Source: CAISDA01 sp050258555
GTDB lineage: Bacteria; Bacteroidota; Ignavibacteria; UBA10030; UBA8401
Length of the DNA stretch: 64,000 nt
Assembly (NCBI GenBank): GCA_050258555.1
Contig: JBLMZA010000081.1
Location: forward strand, 62,001 to 126,000
Direction: 5' to 3'
Shown here in pieces: positions 8,701-19,300 of this stretch. The position numbers and the translations under genes are program-made. Below the pieces are notes generated by a model. It saw only the letters and a list, made by a program, of their open reading frames with translations, was not told where the DNA came from and ran no database searches. Within the stretch, counting starts at the first letter, position 1. Every line of letters begins with the position of its first letter.

Positions 8701-10311
8701 AATTGCGCGCCGTTGCAGAATGCGTGGGCCGCAGAGCACGGTGTCATAGCAAAGGGGATCGATGTGGCTGTCGCGCAAATCGCCGCGGCGCGTCCCGACG
8801 TGGTCTACTTTCAGAACCTCGGACTGGCCAGCCGGCAGCTGATCGAAGCGATCAGGCCGCATGTGGGACTCATCGCCGGCCAGTCGGCCTATGCGCTGCC
8901 CGAAGGCATCTATTTCCAGGGATTCGATCTGCTCTTCTCGTCGTTCCCGTTTTATATCGACCGGTTCCGACGCCAGGGACTGGCCACATATTTTCAGCCG
9001 TTGGCCTTCGAGCCGCGCGTGCTCTCTGCCGTCAATGCGCAGACGCTGCGGAGGCAGTACGACATCAGCTTCATCGGCGGCATCTCGTCGGCGCACAAGA
9101 CCGCCAATGAAACGCTCGCGTTCGTCGCCTCGCAGATTCCGTTCGATCTCTGGGGCTACGGGAAAGAGGAGCTCGACCCCTCGTCGCCGCTCTACAGTCG
9201 CCACCACGGTCCCGTATGGGGCAAGGACATGTTTTCGCTTCTGTGCCAGTCGAAGATGACAATCAACCGGCACGGCGACATCGCGCAGAACTATGCCAAC
9301 AACATGCGTCTGTTTGAAGCAACCGGATGCGGCTCGCTGCTTCTCACCGATTACAAGGACAACCTTCAGGACTTCTTCCGCGTGGGCGAGGAGGTGGTGG
9401 CTTACCGCTCGCGCGAGGAACTCGTGGCGCAGCTTCACTATTACCGTCGCCATCCCGATGAAGCCTCGGCCATCGCCCAGGCCGGCCAGGCGCGGACGCT
9501 GAAGGACCATACCTATGCACAACGCATGGAGCAGACAGCGGAAATCTTCGAACGGCATCTGCGCTACAGACAGGAAGCCCCGCTCTATGGAAGCGTCGAT
9601 ACGGCAGCCGTTTCGGTCGGGCATCATACGATCGGTTCATCCGATGAACCGGAAGCATTGACCGATGCCTGGAAAAACGCCGCGATTCCGCGCCGCCAGC
9701 GCGCGCTCGTGCAGCAGGAGCTCAAAGAGATGTACGAGGGGAAAAGCGTGGCGCCGTATGAGGTCCTTGCCCGCACGCTTATGCCGTATGTGTCGGAAGG
9801 GGCTTCGGTGCTGGAGATCGGATGTGCCAGCGGATACTATTACGAGATTCTCGAATATCTTCTGAACAAACGCATCACATACACCGGCGTCGATTACTCG
9901 GAACATCTGATCGCCATGGCGCAGTCGTATTACCCGACTGCTTCCTTCATCACCGCAGACGGTGCGGCGCTGCCGTTTGAAGACCGGCGGTTCGAGATCG
10001 CCGTTTCATCGGGCGTGCTGCTGCATGTGCCGAATTATCCGGCGCATATCGCCGAAACCGTCCGCGTGGCCGACCGCTATGTCGTGGCGCACCGGACGCC
10101 GATTCACCGGACGAAACCGACGCAGATATCGAAAAAATTCGGATACGGCATCGAGATGGTCGAGCTGTCATTCAACGAGAAGGAATTCATCGGCGAATGG
10201 CTCAGGCATGGTCTCCGTCTTGTTGCCGGTCTTGAAATCCATGGTTCCGCACAGCTTGATGAATACTATATGACGTATATTTTTGAACGTTCACACGACG
10301 GCAGAGCATGA
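5722..10311 (+). CDS. Five-domain glycosyltransferase/methyltransferase (WecF-like, exostosin-like, FkbM, CgeB-like, methyltransferase)
   Basis: The 1529-residue protein appears to hold five catalytic modules. Residues 1-325 resemble WecF (GT56): WIIWGGDLYF, ILVGNSATYTNRHEEV, LCPLSYGDEAYG and MNHNRQQAVGN. Residues 370-690 resemble exostosin/GT47 proteins (FSFRLYETLCLGRIPVF). Residues 720-900 are an FkbM-type methyltransferase (CVDVGANIGQFSE, FVKIDVEGAAGNVFEG). Residues 930-1285 resemble CgeB/GT1-like transferases (LFEATGCGSLLLTDY). Residues 1315-1525 are a second methyltransferase (VLEIGCASGYYYE). No signal peptide or membrane helix is evident, so it should be cytoplasmic. ATG 5722 is preferred because GAGG sits 6 bases upstream; ATG 5719 and TTG 5710 are alternatives. 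The stop overlaps the next start by four bases. Confidence 0.85.
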   Translation: MFVHIVFESEYAAVFNKMIAEHFDLAEHLFLIVGRSSWDEKKTFTFVNGLQIHDCSPLAVDYLLEACAGIVIHGLFYNDIVDYFYRNQQLLQKVNWIIWGGDLYFFRELGKPANPPELEEKRKVIIRQIRAISIMDDGDFRIAQEVYHTEAVHYHAGYPSMLDFDELDRLRAAHENNAETRILVGNSATYTNRHEEVFEWLSKFKDEPIRVLCPLSYGDEAYGRRISELGTAIFGEKFVPLTSFIPFAEYSRLLSTVDIAVMNHNRQQAVGNIIALRYLGKKVYVPGDVVTFRFFEQFGVPLSDARTIAQSDFSEFCRPDGAMDDESVCTRLRKGFSMEGQAERWKGIFTSMRQEWNLPSVRYTGCEADQAKGKIRLYTSDIPDKTGFTTLMIPFLQEEFHAPDAGAVDGGRFERLVERAHDFFCMTANPAEADCALLPMEWDPENPLVHSLTEKFSKLGLPLIIFYSNDSTEPIDVPNALVFRTSINRSEKRPWEFAQPGFHRDLVRDVPGMRLTLRQYQEIPVVGFCGFTLGEESVRYQALAALKNASGITTNFVIREKFWAGALGDREQMKQARTEFIGNILASDYVVCARGAGNFSFRLYETLCLGRIPVFIDSDCSLPYEFVLPWKDLCVWVDQKDVSRIGEIVARHHASLTPEEFQERQRTCRKIWEEWLSPEGFFSHFSLHFQELMKQRRQSPQSSLAPRVVSEMREHEEPVMNRLRALIEPGWVCVDVGANIGQFSELLADLTAPSGEVYAFEAHPHNAQQLRKNMASRGVGDRVMVYHAAVTDGAHPTIGLCPGRNHSSFEWNIVGHTVDGETTEAELEVPAIGLDAFFQASDRVNFVKIDVEGAAGNVFEGMRRILHEQHPVLFIEFHDDKEWASRRILLEAGYRLFDLEQNDISAAQARAYHVLASHASGGHQASASNGRSCLFVNTYYPEFLNEHYRKHPQLAARSYDAQKASLQAECFGDSDFYSSNLRRTGWEGDDIIVNCAPLQNAWAAEHGVIAKGIDVAVAQIAAARPDVVYFQNLGLASRQLIEAIRPHVGLIAGQSAYALPEGIYFQGFDLLFSSFPFYIDRFRRQGLATYFQPLAFEPRVLSAVNAQTLRRQYDISFIGGISSAHKTANETLAFVASQIPFDLWGYGKEELDPSSPLYSRHHGPVWGKDMFSLLCQSKMTINRHGDIAQNYANNMRLFEATGCGSLLLTDYKDNLQDFFRVGEEVVAYRSREELVAQLHYYRRHPDEASAIAQAGQARTLKDHTYAQRMEQTAEIFERHLRYRQEAPLYGSVDTAAVSVGHHTIGSSDEPEALTDAWKNAAIPRRQRALVQQELKEMYEGKSVAPYEVLARTLMPYVSEGASVLEIGCASGYYYEILEYLLNKRITYTGVDYSEHLIAMAQSYYPTASFITADGAALPFEDRRFEIAVSSGVLLHVPNYPAHIAETVRVADRYVVAHRTPIHRTKPTQISKKFGYGIEMVELSFNEKEFIGEWLRHGLRLVAGLEIHGSAQLDEYYMTYIFERSHDGRA

Positions 10312-13300
10312 AACGGTACTACTGCACATACTTCGACCGAAACTATCTTTTCAAGGCACTGGCGTTGATCGAATCGCTCGGCAGGCACGAACGAACGGAT
10401 TACGTGCTCTATGCCGTGTGCATGGATGAGATCACACGCACGGTGCTCAAGCAACTGGCGCTGCCGCATGTCGTGACTGTTGGGCTGCATGAGGTGGAAT
10501 ATCTTGATGCGGAACTCCATCGGGTGAAGAAGGAGCGCTCGCTTGTCGAATATTATTGGACGCTCACGCCCTCGATCATCCGCTACCTCATCCGCCGCTA
10601 TCAGGAGATCGATGCCCTCACGTATCTCGATGCCGATCTCTTTTTCTTTGCCTCGCCCGATCCGATCTTCGATGAGCTCGAGCAGGGCTCGGTGCTAATA
10701 CACGAGCACCGCTATGCGCCGCGCTTTGCATCGCTGGAAGCCGGCAACGGCAAGTACAATGTCGGATTGCTTTCCTTCCGGCGCGACACAACCGGCATGG
10801 CCGTCCTCGAGCGCTGGCGCGAACAGTGCATCGAATGGTGCTATTGGAAGTCCGAGGACGGAAAGATGGGCGACCAGTTGTACCTGAACGACTGGCCGGA
10901 GCGGTATTCGGGCATCGTCGTACTGCAGCACCGGGGATGCGCCATCGCGCCGTGGAATCACGAATGCGCTCCGCTCTCGGTCGATCCGGCTTCCGGTACG
11001 CTCATGGCCGGCGATGCGCCCCTGGTCTTCTATCATTTTCAGTCGCTGGGCCATGCCGCACCGCAGATTGTGCTTCCGGCCAAGCATTTGACGTATCCGC
11101 TTCCCCTGAAGAATCTTGAATACGCCTATCAGCCCTACATCGAACGCATGCTCGAGTGGTGCACGCGCGTGCAGTCCATTCTGCCCGAATTCACATTCGG
11201 ATTGAAGGAAGATAATATCTACAGCGAAGGCCACACGATCTTCATCCGACGGAAGGATGCAGCCGCGCTTTCCGATGTATCAAAATGGAATGTCAAAGAT
11301 TTCGGCTCGTCCGAATGGATCTGTCTGGCCACGGCGCAGGTGCTCGATGACGCCGATGCGCTTGTGCCTCAGGCATCCCCGATTGTCCCGCGGCCGTCAG
11401 TATCAGGCTCTGAAGATGAACTCCTGCTGGCACTGAACGGGATCGACCTGGTTGCCGACATCAGAAGTCTCTGCATCGTGGGCGCCCATAAATATCAGGA
11501 GCGCGAGCTGCTCGATTTCCTGTTCCCGAACCTTACGCAGATTCTCTTGTTCGAACCGGTGCCCGAGCTCTACGAGTCGCTCAGACAGTTCGAGCATGCC
11601 GATCCGAGAGTGAGAGTCTTCCCGTATGCCATCAGCGGTTCCGACGGCACTGCCGTCTTCCACCTGACGGACAACGACGCCGCATCGAGCTCGCTGCTGG
11701 AATTCAAGAAACACAAGGAAGCATTCCCCTACGTCCACATGACAGGGGCCATCACGGTCGAGACGCGCCGGCTCGACTCGGTGCTGGGCGAACATGGTCT
11801 TGCCGCGCCGGATATGCTCATGCTCGATGTCCAGGGCGCGGAATATGCCATCATCTCCAGTCTCTCGGAATCGGTTCGCGCCGCTGCAAAGATCATCTAC
11901 ACCGAGGCGAGCACCACTGAATTTTACGCCGGTGCGCGCGTGCTTTCCGAACTGCAAGAGGAACTGAATACGACGCACGAATTCGTCGCCTTTTCCCCGC
12001 TCACGTCCTCGGTGCGGGAACACGGCAACGCCCTTTTTGTCCGCCGGGGCGTGCGTGCAGGATTGGCCAACGGGAAGGACTTCCTTCGCTCGGTTCTGGA
12101 ATCGGTCGAGGAGCTCTGCACGGCGGGACGCTATGCTGAAGCGATGCGCATGGCAGAGCTCGGTCTGCAGTACGACCGGAAAAATCTTTCTCTGCTGAAC
12201 GACATCGTGGTCATCGCCACGTTGCAGAAGAACTACATGCATGCGCTGGAGACATTGAAGCGCCTCTTTCTGATCGATCCCGAAAATCCGACGGCCCGCG
12301 AGAATCTTAAAGTGATCGAAGAGGCGATGCAGGAACGGCTTCCGGCCTCGGCGGCAGCGCCGGGCAGGCGCCCGAAGGTCTCGGCCATTGTCTCGACATA
12401 CAAGGCCGAGCGATTCATAAAAGCCTGCCTCGATGATCTGCTGGCTCAGACGCTGTATAAAAAAGGCGATCTGGAGATTGTCGTCGTGGACAGCGCCTCG
12501 CCCGAGAACGAAAAAAAGATTGTCGAACGCTATGCGAAGCGTCACGCCAACATCAGATATATCCGCACCGTCAAGCGCGAAACGGTCTATCAGGCGTGGA
12601 ACCGCGGCATCAAAGCGGCCTCCGGACTCTACATCACGAATGCAAACACGGACGACAGGCATGCGCCTGATGCGCTCGAAACGCTTGCCCAGGCGCTCGA
12701 ACGCCATCCCGAAGCCGCCGTCGTCTACGGCGACAGCTACATCACGACAAATCCGGAGGAGACATGGAAGACGTGCACACCCGAGCGAAAATTTGCCTGG
12801 CCGGCTTTTGACAAGCGCCTGCTTTTCGACGTGTGCTACCTCGGTCCGCATCCGATGTGGAGAAGAAGCCTGCACGAGGCATACGGATTGTTCGATGAGT
12901 CGTACCGTTCGGCAGGCGACTACGCCTTCTGGCTGAAACTCGCCGCCCATAATGAACAGATGCTGCATATCGGCAGCGTGGTGGGAATCTATCTTGAAAA
13001 CCAGGCGAGCGTGTCGCTGTCCGACGGCGCATTGAACTGGAATGAATCCGAGCGGGCGCGCGAAAGTTTCTGGCCTGCTGTGTGGGGGGCGCGCCCGAAG
13101 ACGAACTGGAGGTCGTTCGAAGTGCCAGCGGCACAAGCGCCAGCGGCACAAGCGCCAGTGGCACAAGTGCCAGTGGCACAGGTGTCCGAGGCAAAAAGCG
13201 TCCTGCTTCTTTGCGATTATTTCTGGCCCTCTGTGGGCGGTGTCGAAGTATATGTGGAAGATCTCGGCCGACGGCTGCAGCATCTGGGATACCGCGTCGA

Positions 13301-16300
13301 TGTGGCATGCCGCGCGCTTCCGGAACGCAGCGCGCGCGAACACGCCGGGATGCACATCCACGAGATCGAGATGGGCCAGGCAACACCGCAGCAGAAAAAA
13401 CGCGAGGCGATCGATGCACTCCGACGGCGCATCGTGACAGCAGGCTATCAGAGTGTGATCGCGCTGTCGCAGCCCGATAATTGGATCGCGGATGTGCTGA
13501 AGGCGCTGCCGGAGCCCCGTCCGCAACTGATCCTGATGCCGAGCATCAACGCGGAGAACCTCGTTGAATGGGCGCACAACGGCCACGCGCCCGAAGTGAT
13601 CGCGCTTCTGAAGTCCGTCGATCGCATCGTGACCGTTACCGAATCCGGATATGATGCCGCATTCGTCTCGCGCGCGGATATTCCCTTCGTCTTCATTCCG
13701 CATGCGATGGAACAGGATGCGGCCGATCTCGACTTCAGAAACGAATACGGTTTCCCGAAGGATGTGCCGCTTTTTGTGATGGTGGCCAATTTCTGGCCCG
13801 TGAAACACCACGACGGACTCATCAGGCAGCTCAGCCGGCATACGGGATCGTGGCGCCTTGCCATCATCGGCAACCGGATCGACACCGAATCGGCGTATTA
13901 CGATCATGTTGCCGCTTTGGCCAGGAGCGATCAGAGGATACGCATCATCGGCGGCCTGCCGCGGCCTGTAGCCTCGGCGGCCATCCGCGACGCCGATGTG
14001 CTGCTTGTGCCATCGAAAGCCGAAAGCGCCGGTCCGCTTGTCGTTCTGCAGGCGATGAGCTACGGCACGCCTTGGATTGCCGCGCCTTCGTGCAATGCGG
14101 TGAAGGACGAGGCGGGCGGCATCATTGCGCCGCTCGAGGAGTTTCCGAAGGCCGTCGACTTCCTCATGGCCGACCAGGAGCGCGCCCGATCGGTCGGCGA
14201 AGCTGGCCGGAAACATTGGGAGGCGTCGTTCCGCTGGCAGTCATCCCTGCCGTTCTTTCGCGCGCTCATGGAAGGTGCGGTGCCTGAGCGCACGCTTGTG
14301 ATGCCCGAGGCGCTGAGAAAGGAAGCCGCACGGATGCAGCAGGATTTTGCGAGCTTCTGCGGCGCCGCCACGTCCGTCCAGGGCTGCACGATCTCTGTGA
14401 TCATTCCCACATATAACCGGCTTGGCATTCTCAAAAAATGCCTCGACGCCCTGACGCGCCAGACGATCTCCGCCTCCTCATTTGAAGTCTTCATCTGCGA
14501 CGACGGCTCGACAGACGGCACGGAAGCGGCCGTGAAAAAGATGCGCATGCCTTATCGTCTCGAATATCTCCGGCAGGAGAACAAGGGACCGGCAGCCGCG
14601 CGCAATCTCGGCATCAGAAAAGCCGCCGGCGAATTGCTGCTCATCCTCAATGACGACGCCATCCTCGAACCCGATGCGCTGGCGATCCATCTGGCGCTCC
14701 ATGCGAAGCACCGCGGAGAAAAAATCGCCGTCCTGGGCGAGTTCAAGTGGCCTGATGCGTATACGCACGTGCTTGCCGGATACATCGCTTCGAAGACAGA
14801 TACCGTGTTCGACTATCCGAAGATGACGGCAGGATTGCTCTACGACTTCAATCATTTCTACACATGCAATATCTCGCTGCCCACGCGGACGGCGATCGAG
14901 GCGGGCTTGTTCGACGAGCGCTTCTCGGGACCGGCCAGCGAAGATATCGAATTCGGCTTCAGGCTTGAGCAGGCCGGCTATCATGTGCTTTATGAACCGG
15001 AATGCATCGCCTGGCATGAGCATGCGGTTTCTGTCGACTCGTTCTGCCGCATGCATCAGACGCGCGGCTATGGCGCGGTGACGCTCGCATCCCTCCAGCC
15101 GGGCGCGTTTTCGCTTGAGTTTGTCACGAGGCGCGTGCTCCACCAGTGGAAGAAGGAAGCCGAAAGCGCCCGCGTGCAGATGGAGCAGCTCAAGGCCGCC
15201 TTGGAAAAGCTTGAACGCGACACGATATCCGCGCAGGTTGCTTCGGTTGCAGCCGAAGTCGAAGAGCATCTGCGGCTTCTGCAGCGGTATTACGTCCGTC
15301 TTGGAATGCTCGCAAATCCGCTTCTGGAGAAATTGGCGGCCGAACATTCGGGCGCGCCCTCGCGCGCCTATGCGCCGCTGATTTCGGTCGTGATTCCGTG
15401 CTACAATTATGCGGACTATCTTCCGGAAGCGGTGGAAAGCGTCGTCAATCAGACATACCGAAACTGGGAAATCATCATCGTCAACGACGGCAGCACCGAT
15501 CATTCGAAAGATGTCGCCGAAACGCTCATCAGGAAATATCCGCAGCATGCGATCCGGCTCATCGATCAGCCCAACAGCGGCCAGCCGGCCGTTACGCGCA
15601 ACAACGGCATCAGCGCGGCGCGCGGAACATACATTCTGCCGCTTGATGCCGACGATGTGCTGATGCCGACGATGCTCGAAGCAGGGCTTGAGCGGATGCG
15701 CGAAAGCGGATGCGACATCGTCTATACGGATCAGGAGTATTTCCAGGGCGAAGAAAAGATCGTCCGCACGCTCGAGTTCGACCGAGCGCGGCTCTTTGCG
15801 CAGAATTATTTCGCCTATTGCTCGCTCTATAAGCGCGCGATGTGGAAGGCCGTCGGCGGCTACAAGCAGAATGTGCGGGGATACGAAGACTGGGAGTTCT
15901 GGATCACCTGCGCCGAGGCCGGTTACACATTCTGCCGTCTTCCCGAAGTCCTGCTTCGCTACCGCGTGAAGAAGGAAAGCATGATCACATCGGCTCTGAA
16001 GCGCGATGAGGAGCTCAAGGCGCAGATCGTGCTCTATCATCCGGCTCTCTATCCGAAGGCATCGGTGGAAGCGGCGCGCCGTCTGATCGGCGGGGGATGG
16101 AATGCCGGGAATGAAGACCGGACCGGAGCCCGCACCGGATCCGTCACGGTGACGGCGATCGTGTCGGCATACAACGAAGGCGATGTGATTGCGCATGTGA
16201 TCGGCGATCTGATCTCGAACGGCGTGCAGGTCTATCTGCTCGACAATAACTCCACCGACAACACGGTCGAAGAGGCGTCGCGCTGGCTCGGCAACGGGCT

Positions 16301-19300
16301 CATCCATATTGAAAAGTTTCCGGACGACTGCGGCTATCCCGCGCGCAACAAGAAGGAATACGTCTGGCGCGACATCCTGCGCCGCAAGGAAGAACTGGCG
16401 CAGGAACTGCCCGCGGACTGGTTCATCCATGCCGATGCCGACGAGTTCAGGGAAAGTCCCTTTCCCGGCACAACGCTTGCGGAAGGCATCGCGCGCATCG
16501 ATCAAGAAGGATATACCGCAATCAATTTCGAACTGCTGAATTTCCGTCCCGTCGACAACCGGTTTGTGCCCGGCACCGATGTGCGCGAAGCCCTCACGCA
16601 TTATGAAACGGGCGAGTGGTTCGATAACGGGCAGATCAAGGCATGGAAGAACACGGGGCACCGCATCGACCTTGCATCGAGCGGCGGCCATGCGGTCGGC
16701 TTTATCGGCCGGAAGATTGCTCCCGTTCCCTTTATTCTTCGCCATTATCCGATCCGCAGCCAGGCGCACGGCGAGCAGAAAGTGTATCGGGAACGCCTCG
16801 CGCGCTTTGCCAGCGAAGAGCGCGCGGCCGGATGGCATGTCCAATACGACGATGTGGCGAAGGCCCACGGTTCCTTCCTCTATGATGAAACGAAGCTCGT
16901 GCGCTATGACGGCGAGGCCTTCCGCGCGGAGTTATTCGAACGGGCGGCCAAGAAGATCGCCGTCTACCGCTCGCCGGACGGTACCGAGGCGCAGCACCTG
17001 GAACAGGCACTCATCGCCATGCCGAATGACGTGAAGTCGCTCCGCCGCCTTTCCTCGCTCTATCTGGCGCATGATGCCGTCGAGCCTGCTCAGGCGCTGC
17101 TTCGCCGCATCCTGAACGTCCTGCCGAATGACGCTGAAGCCGCTCACCTCATCGCCCAGCTTGAGGGATCGAAGACGGAGCGTCAAAGCCTGCGGCAGGC
17201 CCGGGCTGCGCAGATGCCGTCTCCGTTTGTGTCGATTGTGATTCCTGTCTTCAACAACGTGGAGCTCACGCGTGCCTGCATCGAAGCGATCTTCCGTACG
17301 ACAGAGGCCGGACTCTTTGAGCTCATCATCGTCGATAATGCATCGACCGACGGCACGAAGGCGTACCTGCAGTCGCTCCGCCAGACGCGTCCCTGTGTAA
17401 CGGTGATCGAGAATGAAGCGAACCTCGGTTTTTCGAAGGCGAATAATCAAGGCGCGCGCCTTGCATCCGGACGTTACGTGCTCTTTCTCAATAACGATAC
17501 CGAGCCGCAGGAGGGATGGCTCGAATCCATGCTCGCCGTCTATGAGGAAGTGCCGGAGGCGGGCATCGTCGGCGCAAAGCTGCTGTATCCCAACGGAACC
17601 ATACAGCATGCCGGCATCGAATTTCTTCGGCTTGAAACGCCCGTGGAACTTGGCGCCTTTGGCATGATCGATGCCGTGCCCGATCATCCGTTCCGCAATG
17701 CGCCGTCGTCGCTTCCTGAAGCCAACATCCGGCGGAGCCTCGATATGGTCACGGGGGCGTGCCTCCTCATCGAAGCGCGTCTGTTTGCCGAGCTTGGCGG
17801 ATTCGACGATGCCTACAAAAACGGATGCGAGGATATCGACCTCTGCCTGAAGGCGCGCCGTCTCGGACGCGCCGTCGTCTATGAGCCGAAGGCCGTGGTC
17901 ACCCATCATGAAGGCCAGTCGGAAGGACGCTTCGCCCATGTGCGCGGAAATCTCGAGCGTTTCTTTATCGTCTGGGGCGGATGCTTCGACGCCTCGCACC
18001 GCTTCTGTCAATCGGCTGCACAAAGGCGCGCCACGGTCGTCTGGGAAGGCTCGCAGTTTGTCTATCATTCGCTCGCTCTGATCAACCGGGAGATGTGCAC
18101 GCGCCTGGCCTCCGAGCCCGGCATCGAACTTTCGCTCATTCCGTTTGAAGCCGACCGCTTCACGCCGGCGCCGACGGACCCGGCCTCGGCATTGAAGGCC
18201 TATATCAACAAGGACGTCGGCCCGGCCGATCTCCACATCCGGCTCCAGTGGCCGCCCAATCTCACGCCGCCCGAGCACGGACGCTGGGTGATCAACCAGC
18301 CATGGGAATTCGGCGCGCTGCCTCTTGAATGGGTGCGTGTGTTCTCGAAGGATGTCGATGAGATGTGGGTAATCAGCTCGTATGTGCGCGATACCTATAT
18401 TGCCAGCGGCATCGATCCGGAGCGCGTCGCGGTCATTCCCTGCGGAATCGATCCGAAAAAATTCCACCGGAAGGTGAAACCCTTCAGGCTCAAAACGAAA
18501 AAGAAATTCAGGTTCCTCTTCGTCGGCGGAACGATCTACCGCAAAGGCATCGACATTCTGCTCGATGCCTATACGCAGTCGTTCACAAGCAAGGACGATG
18601 TCTGTCTTGTGATCAAGGATATGGGCGGCGATTCCTTCTACAAGGGAATGAACGCCAAAGAGCGCATCGAGGATCTGCGGAAGAAACAGGGCGCGCCGGC
18701 AATCGAGTATATCGACCGAATGCTTTCCCCTGAGGAAATCGCCGGGCTCTATACGGCCTGCGACGTGCTCGTGCATCCCTACCGCGGCGAGGGCTTCGGC
18801 CTTCCGATTCTGGAAGCGATGGCTTGCGGCACGCCGGCCATCGTTCCCAACGGCGGAGCCTGTCTTGATTTCTGCACACCCGATAACAGCCTGCTTGTGG
18901 AGGCGCCGAAAATCTTCTATCAGAACCGGCGCGTCGGCGAATTCGAAACCGCGATCGAGCCCTGGCTTCTGGAACCCTCGATCGAGGATGTGAAATCGAA
19001 GATGCGCTTCGCCTTCGGACATCCGGCCGAGATGCGCCAGCTCGGAGCGAAGGCATCGCTCGATGCGCATGCGCGATGGACGTGGGACCATGCCTATGGC
19101 GCGATGCAGGAGCGGATCTCGGCGCTTATGACGCGTCCCATCCGCCGCTTCGACACAAGCCGGGAGGAAGGCGGCATCCTGACACTCGTCGACCGCATCA
19201 CAGAACGGATTGCATGCGGCGAAGCCCAAGCGGCGCTCGGGCTTCTGGCAGAGGCAACGACACTTATTGAAAACACTATGACATCCCTTGAAAAAGAATC

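Noticed and set aside
13122..13196. Tandem repeats as a CRISPR array
   Set aside because: The units are 15 bases with no spacers and keep the reading frame; no cas genes are present.
11403..19229. Three long open frames on the minus strand (11403-14216, 14478-16868, 16932-19229) inside the giant glycosyltransferase
   Set aside because: They mirror the codon pattern of the GC-rich plus-strand gene. Their translations are rich in Arg, His and Asp without domain motifs, and the plus strand shows clear enzyme modules throughout.
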